Part shown: positions 37,361 through 48,257 of the stretch, piece by piece
Layout: every line of letters starts with the position of its first letter
Position numbering within the stretch: position 1 is the first letter of the stretch
Assembly: GCA_004009845.1 (NCBI GenBank)
Contig: RMBW01000008.1
Span: 62,001-126,000 of the forward strand
Origin: Davidsoniella eucalypti
Taxonomy: Eukaryota > Ascomycota > Sordariomycetes > Microascales > Ceratocystidaceae
Length of the DNA: 64,000 bases
Direction of reading: 5' to 3'
Notes under the pieces: generated by a model
The model's input: only the letters and a program-made list of their open reading frames with translations
The model's database searches: none
Told to the model about the DNA's origin: nothing
Made by a program: the position numbers and the translations under genes

Positions 37361-39510
37361 AAAAAAATACTTAATATTTCACCTTTTCTTCAAACCTCTT
37401 TATCTTCTTTCTCACACTATTCACAACTACTATTACTACCTTTACACTCTTCTTTTTTTTTCTTTTTCTCTCTTAAACAAATGGGATCGTCAGCACTTGG
37501 GACGGGTATTTGAGATGGGATACGCTTGACGAGTTTTACAGTTCTGTTTCTATTCCCCTTCATTCCATGTTTTTATCATTTTTTTGTTCTTTTTGCCGTA
37601 CGATTACTACCACTCTTGAGACCCCCCAACTTTTGAACTTGCATAAGATTTTTTGAACTACAAACCTACTGCGTTCCTCTTGTCATATTTGTCTTTACGT
37701 TTTAGATTATCTATGAGTGCTAAATAGGCAGTCTTATGTTTCATAGTGTATCTGATAATTTTCAATCAATGAAAACATTGTAGGTCTTTGTTTATTATCA
37801 TTTTTATCTAAATAGCAATATAAACATATTCTAGATTACTTTGTGTAACTCTTGGGGCTTTATGTGAAGCATGACATGTTAAAAATGCAGTTATCAAACA
37901 GTATGCAATTACTTCGAGGACGAAAAGTGTATGATTAAGTTTTAGCAGCAGTAGTAGGTAGGGTCAGTGGATCCAAGCAATGCAAAGACGAGCTTATGAA
38001 CACGTGGAACTGTATATTAATTTCCTTTGTTCCTGTCTAAAGGGGTAACTAATTCTTGACTTCCCCTCTCGACTAGCCTAATTTCATTGTGTTTTTGGGT
38101 TGTTCCATTTCCGCATTACACTTATCATTTACTTCATACTAGTGTTCTATCAATCCTATTGTTTCTATGATACTTGCCATATATTTAGAGAGTAAGAAAC
38201 TACATTTTTTCATGCTGGCCTTGTCTAATGCTTGTAGGTAGTGACTTCTGAGTTCCTCTGATCCGAAAGGAAAACAGGACAATAACATATATGTCATAGC
38301 TCTTTATCGCGCGCAACAGGCTATTCACTAGAGCGTCACGTTGCACTCGGCGAGAGCTCGGAAATCATTAAGAGTTCTGCTAGTCTTGGTAAATAGGCTG
38401 TCTTGAAGAGTTTAGGATACCGCCCAACCTCTAGACAGCATCGGAACAGTGCCGTCATCTCAAGACTCAAACCTTTCCAATGCCACCTTCTAGGCACTGT
38501 TGTTTTGCGGTCTGACGACCACGATGTGGATTTCGGTCACTTTGCAGAGCTCAGATACTTCGTGGGATCTCCTCGACGTTCTCCGCTTCGATGTGTCGTT
38601 ATAAGAAGAACAGTACCACTTCTCTCGCGACCATTATCCGTACTCAAAGGAGATATGTGGTTCGTGGGCGGAAGCCCCAGCCCATCTCAGTGCTCTGAAG
38701 TTAGTAGCTGGTGTCTACTACAAACACAGCGACGACGCCTGTAGTAGCTTCTCCCGATGTTTAAAGTCCTCCGCTCGTCAAACTCAATAGCTTTGTGTGT
38801 GCGGGACGACACCGTCCCCTAGCCCCGAAGAACTAGTGGCCCATACCTCCACTACGAGCGATCGGCCCTCTCGCAAGCCTAAAAACTATGTAGATTCAAG
38901 AGGACAGATAGAACAAGAACAACACAATATTCAAATCCGGCCTGGTTAGCTCAAACAAGAGTCGGACTCGTGATCCGAAACTACGTTCAAGATACTGCAA
39001 CAACGTATGTCAAAGACTACATCAGCCTGGCTCGCCAGAACCGTGGGCATCCTGATGGCTCAAACCCGAGTTGAGGCCCATTGGGTGACCCGAGGTATGG
39101 CTCGAGAAGGCCGCATGGGTGATACTCCCAGTCTGTCCCTTGGACTTGGAAAATCAAGACGAGGGCGCTTTTGCGGATCGTGGCCTGGGGAGCATATGAA
39201 CGATGTTTTGATTGTTTTATGTTTTCTTTTGATGATTCTACAGCTGTATCAGGGTTTTAGCTCTTCTTGTTTCTTCTATACTGTTTTTACTGTTTTTACT
39301 ATTACCTTTGCTTTACACTCTATCGCCACATCCCAAACTTAGTCTTTACACTTTGAAATTGCCAAAACAACTTGAATATACAGGCACAAGTCTTAGTGAG
39401 ACAGTTCGGAAGGTAGAAATGTCCACATCTAGGTTCCGGGCCGGTGTAGGAATCCCGGGGCAATCGCGGGACTATATATAGTATCACTATTGCTCATACA
39501 GCATGTGAAA
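37361..39510. other. 3' flank of MPG1 and a GC-richer non-coding island
   Basis: The first ~700 nt are T-rich and probably hold the MPG1 3' UTR and polyadenylation region. From about 38330 to 39200 the composition becomes noticeably more GC-rich, with short frames (113 codons at 38403, 111 codons at 39007) that show no protein family. A degenerate tRNA-like segment lies at 38939-39005. The island may be a relic of a transposon or an old gene. Confidence 0.45.
38939..39005 (+). pseudogene. tRNA-Thr(CGT)-like relic
   Basis: The start GGCCTGGTTAGCTC resembles a tRNA acceptor strand and D-arm (A box). It is followed by a perfect 5-bp anticodon stem, TCGGA-CTCGTGA-TCCGA, whose 7-nt loop reads anticodon CGT. 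The D-arm lacks one or two bases after GAG. The T-arm (ACGTTCAAGATACTG) does not pair, and the 3' acceptor strand is not complementary to the 5' end. It looks like a decayed tRNA gene or a tRNA-derived SINE head. Confidence 0.45.
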
Positions 39511-39614
39511 GGCAAGATGGCCGAGCGGTCTAAGGCGCTGTGTTCAGGTTTATCTTGTACTAATTAACCTTCGCAGTGGAGCAATCCGCGCGAGTTCGAA
39601 TCTCGTTCTTGTCA
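39511..39614 (+). tRNA. tRNA-Leu, anticodon CAG, with 22-nt intron
   Basis: The acceptor stem GGCAAGA (39511-39517) pairs with TCTTGTC (39607-39613, one G-U), and discriminator A is 39614. The D-arm is GCC-GAGCGGTCTAA-GGC. Anticodon stem CTGTG pairs with CGCAG (39572-39576). The anticodon loop begins TTCAGG, giving anticodon CAG at 39545-39547, which reads the Leu codon CTG. An intron of about 22 nt (39549-39570) follows position 37, the canonical site. A long variable arm, as expected for leucine, and the T-arm GCGAG-TTCGAAT-CTCGT complete the cloverleaf. Internal A box (TGGCCGAGCGG) and B box (GTTCGAATC) are present. Acceptor, anticodon and T stems all pair. Confidence 0.95.
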
Positions 39615-39621
39615 ATATTCC

Positions 39622-39626
39622 TTTTT
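39622..39626 (+). terminator. RNA polymerase III T-run terminator
   Basis: A run of five T residues lies 8 nt after the tRNA-Leu discriminator base, in the normal position for Pol III termination. Confidence 0.7.
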
Positions 39627-41093
39627 GCCTCCTGCTAACGTAAAAAGAAGATTGAGACCTTGTTTGTTTGTCACGATATGCTCTCTCTTTTTGTCGGTTT
39701 CAGAAAGAGTGAAGGCAAATCCGCGCAAAAATCGAGAACACGATTGAAATAAGAAATCATGGAGCGCGTAGATGAACTGGGGAGTATTTAGGCGGATACG
39801 CCCGTGAAAAAAAGAATGGTTCATCGGGCAGATCGCCAACCAAACCGGCGGAGAAGTGAAAATGATCAAGTGGCAGTTTGAGACTGAAAGGTTTACTTAC
39901 GGATGCCACACTCCGTATTGCAGTAGACTTACCAGAAGGCCGACCCCTCCCTAATAGCATGAAATTTGAAGGAAGTTCGGATTTAGCCACGGTCAAGAAG
40001 TGCCGGTCCCCTCTCCGGATCGTACAGTCCTAGTCCGAGCACCGGTCCCGAAACCGACAACAACAACGGCCCCTAAGCTAACGGACACCATCATGACAGT
40101 TAGCACACAGGAAGACAACCAAGCTCGAAAGCGAAGGCGCCTGTCATCGGGAGAGCAACAGGCTCCTAGTCCCAACGCCATCCGAAAAAAACCCTCCCAG
40201 CAAGATAAATGTTAGGACACCTGACAGTGTGGAGTGTCAACGTGGGAAGGGGGGGGGGGGCTTTAACTATGGATTGGACGCAAACGAGTGGCTCCCCTTG
40301 TTCCCTTCGAAGCTATGCCGATGGGTTAGAAGCTTTATAGAAGACAGGGGCCGCAAGCATATCACACATGTCACATCGGACATTAGCCATGTGGCAAACG
40401 GCTCGAGGTAATCTCGCCGGATGCTTCAAGGGGGGAAGATACGAAGAGGTATGCTCCATGCAGCGCGGGCCTGCGTTCTGAGCAAAGGCACTATATACGC
40501 CTCAAGCACTTGGGCCGGAACGGAGACTACGAGAACACCGCCCGGGAGTTGGCTGGAAGATGACATCAGCCAGTTGCTTACGTCCGGAACATGCCGTAGT
40601 ATTGCTGCGAAATAACAGTAGGTAGACGTTAAATAGAGAGTCAAGGTGATTGATCTCAATGATAGAGTGCATGAACAAAGATATGCCGTGGAAGTACAGA
40701 AAAAGTCTGAGATATATTAGATGTTAACTCTATATGATAAGCTGAAAATAATAATGGATCTAAGTAACACAAGTCTAAGATAAAAGACGGTATTATATAG
40801 AATACATGCAATGAAGATTAATAATACATTAAGGGCTTCAAGTACACTACACTTATAGGTTGATAAAAAACACTATATGTAGGCTGTGGGCTTTATTTGA
40901 ATCCTGTCTTAGGATGGCAGTAGGCACCATGCATATAAGCCTTGAATGTTGGATGTCGGAAGTAAAGAATTAGAGAAATAAAACAAGTGATGCAAAAAGG
41001 CATATAAAAGGGTCGTGATGCTGACGTGACAAGTACTCTTTAAAAAAATGATAGAAATAATGGCGTGGAACTCGCGATATGGTGGCGGTATCA
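39627..41093. other. Intergenic stretch with possible gene debris
   Basis: GC-richer sequence continues to about 40620, including a G homopolymer near 40249-40260. A 71-codon plus frame (40000-40215) encodes a basic, Pro/Ser-rich peptide (QARKRRRLSSGEQQ) resembling a nuclear-localisation-type segment, but it has no linked exons. The final ~450 nt are AT-rich and form the 3' flank of DLT1. Confidence 0.4.
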
Positions 41094-42404
41094 TCAACTA
41101 CTACTGTTATGCACCACAGACCCAGAACTGGACAAAAAAGAAGACTTAGATTGCAAGCTTGCAGACGACGCCATCCGACTTAAACGATATGGATGCCTGG
41201 CTTGTGACAAGCTTTCAAGACTGGAAGAGTGCATAAGACTTATTTTGTTCTTGAGGGGTGTTGTTGGTGCTGTCAGATATGATGCTGCAGTTTTAGATCC
41301 ATTCTTAGGCATGGAAGATGGAGGTTGTATATGCGCTTTGTAAGACCGAGTTGGACTTCCTCCGCTCCGCGTCGACGGCACGGTGCTCACATTCTCGTCA
41401 TCGACTGCATCCATATAATGAAGACTACGCGAGCTTAAGGAGCTATGAAAGCTAGCATCATCGTCATATAGATACTCGCCGTCGAGAAGAGCCAGATCCA
41501 ACGGTTGTATAGTCTGCAGAATCCGCGCGAAATGTGCCATCATCTCGCGGAACTGGGCACCTGGAAGCGGCTTGGTTGAGTAGTTGGCACGCTCGTAAAT
41601 GGCGAGAAATTCGGAGACAATAGGAGTGAGCGGTAGTACGTTCAGCTCGGCAAGATGGTTGACGTAATCGCGTAAGCTCATGTTGGCTTGAAGGTGCAAA
41701 GCAGCAACGGCGTCGGGATTTAGTATCGGCATATCGGAACCGGAATTGTTGTCAACAGGCGCGCAAACAATTGCTTTAGCTTCGATCATTGTGGGTATCT
41801 CACGGAAGACCACACTATACTGGACATCAGGCATATCGCTGGCGTTCGGTGATGACCACCCTGGGTGTTCGATATCGTTCCAAATCGCAACGGAAGATGC
41901 TGGGATTTTCAGCGCAACGCTTCCGTGTTCCAAGTCGCCATTGCGTAGTTTTAACGCGGGTGCTTGACGCTCTTCGGAGCTGTCGCGTGTCGGCACTAAA
42001 GCAATAACAGGGTTTTCGGCGAGGTTTCCGCATGAGCCGGCGAACTCGCGGATAAGCCGCGGACGAGACGCGAAGCCAATGGCGGCGCTACGGCTCAACC
42101 CGTTGTTGATCATGCGCCAAACAGGATATTTGACGTCGGTGTTTTCGATGGGAATCCATGACTTTGGGATCGCGTTCAATGCTGTTTTATTAATGTACAG
42201 ACGAGTGAAGTAGATGAATGCCATGATGCCAATAGTGAGCATGTACACAACAGTGACGATCCAGATGTTGTTCTTTTGCTTGTACTTCCATGACTGATAA
42301 ACCGCATCGCCAGGTGTTGCAAGAATCAATGTCATGAGAAGCGCATAGATAATGGTGTATGAAGCTCCGTAAACAATACGGAAGATGGTCCGTGGGAATA
42401 TCAT
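41094..42404 (-). CDS. DLT1: DLT1-like membrane protein, 436 aa
   Basis: This is a fungal integral membrane protein of the 'defect at low temperature 1' family, whose biochemical role is not established. The frame is open to a TTG at 42509, but the first ATG is at 42404 and gives the typical N-terminus MIFPRTIFRIVYG. Two hydrophobic spans lie at residues about 8-30 (ending LILATPGDAVYQS, a family-typical loop) and about 47-69. IPKSWIPIENTDVKYPVWRM then leads into the conserved cytosolic region. LRDYVNHLAELNVLPLTPIV and YERANYSTKPLPGAQFREMM also look like the family core. The last ~120 residues are Ser-rich and disordered. It is a single exon, with no frameshift or stop. The next element downstream on this strand is more than 5 kb away. 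Confidence 0.85.
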   Translation of the reverse strand: MIFPRTIFRIVYGASYTIIYALLMTLILATPGDAVYQSWKYKQKNNIWIVTVVYMLTIGIMAFIYFTRLYINKTALNAIPKSWIPIENTDVKYPVWRMINNGLSRSAAIGFASRPRLIREFAGSCGNLAENPVIALVPTRDSSEERQAPALKLRNGDLEHGSVALKIPASSVAIWNDIEHPGWSSPNASDMPDVQYSVVFREIPTMIEAKAIVCAPVDNNSGSDMPILNPDAVAALHLQANMSLRDYVNHLAELNVLPLTPIVSEFLAIYERANYSTKPLPGAQFREMMAHFARILQTIQPLDLALLDGEYLYDDDASFHSSLSSRSLHYMDAVDDENVSTVPSTRSGGSPTRSYKAHIQPPSSMPKNGSKTAASYLTAPTTPLKNKISLMHSSSLESLSQARHPYRLSRMASSASLQSKSSFLSSSGSVVHNSSS

Positions 42405-43043
42405 CGTCAAGGCATTGTGTTGAGGATCAGATTGCGATGTGTGGTGGGTTATTGGAAACAAAAGGAGCACTAGTTCAGCGCTCGGCGAGCTGCCATCCAA
42501 TTTCTGCAATGGCGTCGTGATTGTGTGATTTCAAGACAGCGATAGTGAGCGTGCGACCTCGATGGTGTTGGAAAGGTTAAATCCAATTGATCGATGGGGT
42601 TGCTGTGGAAGCCTAGTAAAACAGTCAATATTGCTGCAATGTGACAACAATAACAAAGACAGTTAGATTGCTGCGAACGGGACAGTTATAGCAATTATCA
42701 TGGTGCTGTAGATAGAAATGGACGACAGCTTAGATAATGAGAGACAAAAAGTGGGAGTCAAAGTAAGGAACGTGATGTCGAGTTCTATCTATATAGAAGA
42801 AAGAAAAATGGGGATAAGAGAAAAATCAAGAGGCAAAAAGCAGGTCATTTCTTGGACTAAAAGTTGCTGGACGGGGAAATTAGCCTTCGTGTTGATTATA
42901 TTGATAATAATGACGCGCCCCGTGCATAAAAAACGGATTAGTCCGTAGATTATGGGTTTGCATGGGTACATCGGTGTCCATTAGGGTTATATAGGGCTCA
43001 GCGGTGTTAGTGAATGAAACATTTACTGTTGTAGACTACTTAC
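42405..43043. other. Upstream region of DLT1
   Basis: This region probably holds the promoter and leader of the minus-strand DLT1 gene plus the 3' flank of the reductase fragment. It is AT-rich. Neither strand has an open frame beyond 76 codons, and no motif is recognised. Confidence 0.4.
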
Positions 43044-43440
43044 ATCCGGCTCGCTCTCATCTGTTTCAATACGCAGGCAAGTGGACTCATAGTCGTCAAT
43101 GAACTCCCTTCCAGGGCTCTGCTTGCGTAGAATCGACGAGACGTTGTCACGGGTGGTGTCGTGGCCCATGGCCATGAGACGCTGGCCATAAACAGATGGA
43201 TCGAGGGCTGCGGCAACATGTAGCAGAGCGATGTCCTCGATATTGACAACGGATACTAATGTATTGTTAGCAATCTGCCTTCGTTTTCAGTACGGGTAAC
43301 TCGAGAGAAGGTACTTACTGGATGGGTAGAACAGAGGCGCAGTGTTGCCGCTGTACAGGCATGAAATGGTAGAGGCTCCTGTGAGATGCTTCTCGTGAAT
43401 CAAGGTTCCTAATATCAGGGCGGATACTAGCCAACTATTT
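43044..43440 (-). pseudogene. Fragment of an extended short-chain reductase gene
   Basis: Two spliceable exons remain. Exon a ends at 43319 (upstream edge about 43440). It is followed by a 63-nt intron (43318-43256; GTAAGT donor, CTAACAATACATTAG acceptor side) and exon b at 43255-43044, which ends at another GTAAGT donor. The peptide resembles the C-terminal half of NAD(P)-dependent aldehyde/dihydroflavonol-type reductases: VSALILGTLIHEKHLTGAST, then VVNIEDIALLHVAAALDPSV, MAMGHDTTRDNVSSILRK and PGREFIDDYES. The N-terminal Rossmann motif (TGxxGF) and the YxxxK catalytic region are missing upstream, and no matching last exon is seen downstream. It is a truncated gene or pseudogene; the intact splice sites suggest fairly recent loss. 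Confidence 0.7.
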
Positions 43441-44935
43441 AAATATGAACCAGCTATCTCCATTTCTTGTGTCCTTGATGTTCTGTTTATTGCTCTGTGC
43501 CCACTGCATGACTGAAGCATTTGTATTGTTCATCAAATTATCGTAGATTCGATTCTACGGACAAACTAGCGGTCCGAATTTTGAATTCGTTGGCCATGGT
43601 TTAGGTGTATCTGTATATCAAAGTGTTCCTGGAGTAGTTACCAAAAACAGTTAGAGATCGCCTAGTGTTACATCGACAGCCCAACTAGGAAAGAGCAGGT
43701 CTTGGCATCTAGTTCGGACGACAAGTTGATAAGTAAGGAAGAGGACGGATAATTCATGACACTATGTACACGAAAGTTTATTATGATAACACATCGCCTT
43801 CAAATTTATCCTCTTTCTTTATTTTTTCTCCAGATATAATGCTTCCCTCCTCCCCACTCATGTTTATTTGTGATCAGCATGCCCATAAACAACGCAGTTT
43901 CTCAAATGGCCAAGGCTTGCTACTTCCTGTATGGACCTATATTGCCGATTTATAGCTTCGATAAATTGCAAATTTAGACCTGAGCCTGCCTTTGTTCCCC
44001 AACTGCCGGCTTTTGTGATCGGCCTTCTGTTTGGTTTCTAGCACTTACGATGGCTTGCGTACCATTCACAAAGCCAAGGAGAAAGCTCCTTTTCCTACCA
44101 TGTTTAACGCTCAGCTAACCCGTCATAGCAGAATTTATCCTCAGACACTCAAGGCTCGACGCGGCGAGATATGCACCGACATGCGGCCCGTGAAGCTTAT
44201 CGAAAGGCTCGTTTAGAGCAGCGCCAGCGCGCTTCAGCGTGGAACAAAAGGCACAGAGCTTGCTCTACAAACAACACTACTGTTCCTACTTCGTGGAGGA
44301 AGTACCAGAGATGATTAGTGAACCACCAAGTAGCAGTGAACCCCCACTGAAGCCTATTAAGCCACCGCTTTGATTAATTACCGCAACTCAACAGAGCCAG
44401 TTTGAAGAGTTTCTATTTGGCTACTGTAAGTATACCTAGCCTACTTGAACTGACGCAATATATTACTAGCATTTCAATAAGGCTTCGATGTGGTCATGCC
44501 ATATTTCACAGCCCACTGTCATGTCACGAGAAGCTTGGCGTCAATTAATGCTTACCACCTAGAACTTGGGGCTGTCTCGCCGTTGCCGATACAGGCATGC
44601 ATTTATTCTGGCCTGTGATGAGGTAAGATGGGAAAGCATATACACCCTGACCATTTGAAAATAACTTTCGCTAATCTAAGAGAGTTTCTTATGTACTCGT
44701 ACATGGCTATTGGAAACTTGGAGATTGGAACGAAACATGACGAGGGCGCAAGACAGATGGTACTATACGTAGGGGGGCTACGAAAAGACCAGAACACACA
44801 AGAATTAGAGACCATGTATCGGCAGTTTGTCGAGAATCGGAAATGCTTTCCTGGAGCGATACTTTATGGCTAACCAACTGCCAGCATTGCATGTGCTTAT
44901 TCTTAGATAGACTACATCGCTGAAGTAGTTATTCA
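43441..44935. other. Intergenic stretch, unexplained debris
   Basis: No supported gene. A 61-codon plus frame near 44031-44216 and the coding-like DNA after it (to about 44400) look like residue of an exon but match no family I know. A 6-bp palindromic stem lies at 43542-43559. Confidence 0.4.
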
Positions 44936-47691
44936 TTATTCCACCCTCCAACCACCGATTACATATTTTAGCGTGGTTCTCCCCGGCTCTTCCTGAAGCA
45001 CGACAAATGTGCCTGGGCTGTCGACTTGATCTAGATATTGTCGAAGCTGAGTCTTGTGCTGAAGATCATGTCGGGTTTCCCCTGGAATGATGAATATGAC
45101 AACAATAGCACCTGAGCTAAGGAAGGGGATATAGCGGCGAATAGCGAGATGAGCGTGGATAGCTGTGTTGAAGTTAGTTATACGATTCCGTAGAAAAAAG
45201 AACGGCAAATAAAAGACTTACAGTCAACAACTAGTAAATCTACTGGAATAGACACTTCACATGGCTCAGAATAGAGATTTCCAATGTCCATGAACGATGT
45301 GTGCTGGAAGTAGGGTCTATTTCGTATAGTCCACCATTCCCACTCTTCAGACTTGCGAGCATCCAAATTGACATCCTCATCGTTCTCGTCGAAATTACCA
45401 ATCCTATAGAGATGGCGTTGATCGCCTGTCTCGGTCGGGCCAAGCCGTTCAAGAGCAAGGTCCATGAAGACAGTAAAGCAGCTGGAGTTTTCACTGATAT
45501 GGACAATTGTCTCGGGTTGAAGAGAGGACACTTCCATGAAGAGATCACAGGCCGCAGAAAATTGCCAAAAAGGCCCACAAATGAGATTTTGGTTGAGACT
45601 GCCGATGCGGTTGACTATGGGCACCATGTTGATGTGCCCTTGGCTGTACTGGGCTAGAGTCTCATAGACATCAGTACGCGAGAGCTTGAGAACTTCGAGT
45701 AAGATATCTTTGAAGTTGTTACAGCGTAGAATCGGCAAATCAGTCAAGCAGCTGTTGAGAAACATGAGGCGGTTCGTGATGAGCGTCTTGCAGAATATGA
45801 CCACAGAACTTGTTATTTTGCAAAGTCTATCCGGCCATGCCAAGGTTTCGAGGAGTCGGTTGGTGAATGATACGTTCGGCTTGGCCTCCATTACTGGAAG
45901 GAAAGCCCATAGACGTTCTCCGCAGGTCATGAGGACTGAAATTGCACTGGAAACAAGCTCCTGTGGCAAGGCAATAGGCACGCTAAGCAATGCGTCGCTG
46001 ATAGTGACCGCTTGGGACGGATCGAGGTGATGCTTTGCTATGAGGTCTATAAGATCCGGTGGAATAGACTTGAGGAAGTTGACTAGAGCTGTATTATCAG
46101 ACTTGCATGCAGAGCTCTCAAGATTTGCAAATTTGCTTGGAGCTGTATAGCCTAGGAACATTACGATACCATAGGCAATCAACGTGAAGTCTTTGAATTC
46201 TTCAGCCGTGGGCAGTCCCATTGCAATCTGTACAGTGAAGAGATCAGGTCGGCGCGGAAAGGCATTATAAAGGCGACTGGGACAAACGGTCATGATGATG
46301 TAGTAGAGCGCATGTAGTTGATGTATATTAAGGTTGGCATTCTCACGAGGTCGATGGTAGCCCATAGCACCAGATCTCTCGATTTCATCAACAGGTAGCG
46401 TATCTTCGATGGACAGATATGCAAAGCCGCTTATTTCGAATGCTGCATCCTCTGGTTCAGATATCACCACACCTGTATCATCCACGGGGGCATCTGCAAA
46501 TTGCTCTCCTTCGGTAGAGTGCGGGACGATCACTAGTTGATCTTGCTCAGTGGTTGATAGAGGACTTTTTGAGTTGATCTCTGCGGTTTCCTTAGGTAGG
46601 AGAGTCGCATCTGTACTAGAAGGTTGAGCTTTGATACCTTCTGTCGGAGGTATTGCAGTATTACTTGACGTAGCGGGAACATCGGGAGAAGCTACTACAG
46701 GCGTCGTCGTTGTGTTTGTAGTAGCTGTACCCCTTGCTACTGGTGTAAATGGATTGGTTGGCCTTGTAGTAGCTGGTGGTGCAAATGGATTGGTTGGCCT
46801 TGTAGTAGCTGGGGTGCTAGCTGCTATGGTGCCACTAAATAAGCCCCACGAAGCCTCTTGGTCGGTCTTCTGAGAGATCGCATTAGAGCTTGCAGTAGTT
46901 GTATCCTTTGCTACTGATACAGTTTGAGTGGTTGGCTGTGTACCAAATGAGAAACGAGGTACTGATTTGGTAACAGACACGCTTGTTGAAGCCTGTTGGT
47001 CAGCTTTCTGTGAGATATCAGTAGAGTTTTTAGTAGCTGGAGTACTAGCTAGTGCCGTGCCTCTAGCAACATTTTTACCAGCTTTCTGGGACATATCAGG
47101 AGTGTTTTTAGTAGCCGAGAAGTTAGCTACTGGCATGACACCAAACAAGCTTGTTAAAACCCTTTGGTTAGCATGTGAGACGGTTTTAGAGCTTGCAGTA
47201 GTTGTCTCCTTGACTACTGATACAGTTCGAGTTGATAGATGTGTACCAAATGAGAAACTAGCTTCTGGTTTGGTATCAGACGGTTCCGATGAAGCCTTTT
47301 GGCCAGGCTTCTTTGGGGCGGCAATGGCCCTAGTAGTTATATCCCGAGCTACCTCAGTAGCTGAGAAGACATTTACTGGTTTGGCACCAAATATGTCCGG
47401 CGAAACCTTGAGGCCAATTTCTAGTGAGATAGCATTAGAGCTTGTAGTAGTCAAGAAGCTGCTAGCTGCTAGCATAAAACCAAATAAGCTCGACGGAACT
47501 TTCTAGCCAGCTTCCCGTGGGATAGAGTTTGAGCTTGAGGTAGTTGTATCCTTACCTGCTGTAGAAGACGGAGTTTGATCCAAAGCCGGGGAGCGTATAT
47601 AGGCCTGCACAGGCTTAGGAGTGATAGAGGAGACACTCCGGAGTGGCTCCGAAGACTTCTGCGTCTTGGAGGTCGGATTGGAGCCAAACAT
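44936..47691 (-). CDS. Large FG-motif protein with an in-frame TAG at codon 63
   Basis: Exon 1 is 47691-45222; a 59-nt intron (45221-45163; GTAAGT, CAACACAG) precedes exon 2 at 45162-44936. The total is 2697 nt, 899 codons in one frame. The N-terminal ~300 residues are Ser/Thr-rich with degenerate repeats carrying FG-type motifs (MFGSNP, SLFG, DIFG, FSFG twice) and KDTTTASSNA-like units, resembling nucleoporin FG regions. The C-terminal ~550 residues look globular and I do not recognise them. Codon 63 (47505-47503) is TAG. The reading frame and repeat pattern continue on both sides, and TAG sits where sister repeats have Gln or a similar residue. If TAG terminates translation, an ATG at 47475 would give an 826-residue product. 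It may be a nonsense allele, readthrough, or a gene whose true start is 47475. Confidence 0.65.
46747..46812 (-). repeat. Exact 30-nt direct repeat within the FG-motif gene
   Basis: Positions 46747-46776 and 46783-46812 are identical (plus strand starts AAATGGATTGGTTGGCC). They encode the doublet ATTRPTNPF with a 36-nt (12-codon) period. This is recent in-frame duplication inside the repetitive N-terminal region. Confidence 0.85.
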
Positions 47692-48257
47692 TGGAAATCA
47701 ATCTCTGCTGCAGTCGGATATACAGCTAATGCTAATTAGGATTTAGGCAGATGATGCTTGGTTGGTGAGTTTGCTGTGGCTTGTTCTATCGCTGACTAGT
47801 ATAGCTACATGCGACTAAACAAAAAGAATATGAAGCTGTGTGTGGAAAGGCTCAAAAGTGGCAATCTGACACTTGTGAAGTTGGTAAATGCAAAAACGGT
47901 TGCGCGCTGATATGGAAGAAATTCGAACAATCGCAACGAAAGGCTGGCGAATGGCCATCGCCCAATACTCAGTATAAAAAATAGAGTCTAATGTTTGGCT
48001 TGAAGACAGGCTTAGTCAGACAAACTAGGCAGAACAGTCAAGGATCAACAACAAAAATATTAGATGTGGTTGACTTAGTAACCCGGTGTGATGAGGGTAA
48101 ATTAATCAGAAAAGGGAAAAAGAGCGTGCATTCTAGATTGAAAGGGGCAATACAGGCCTGGCCCCACATATCTGTACACGAAATAATACACTGTAAATCC
48201 CAGCAAAGCCAACCAAATATGACCCAAGTGGCTGGTGTTTAGTGCTCATCTTCAAGC
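47692..48257. other. Short intergenic region
   Basis: This is the upstream region of the minus-strand FG-motif gene and the 3' flank of the methyltransferase gene. It is AT-rich, with one 83-codon plus frame without family signature. Confidence 0.4.

Noticed and set aside
43542..43559. CGTAGA/TCTACG palindrome near the reductase fragment
   Set aside because: A 6-bp stem is expected by chance in a window of this size.
47506..47560. A 53-nt intron (GTAAGG to GCTAG) that would remove the TAG in the FG-motif gene
   Set aside because: Its removal shifts the frame and destroys the repeat, and there is no convincing branch site.
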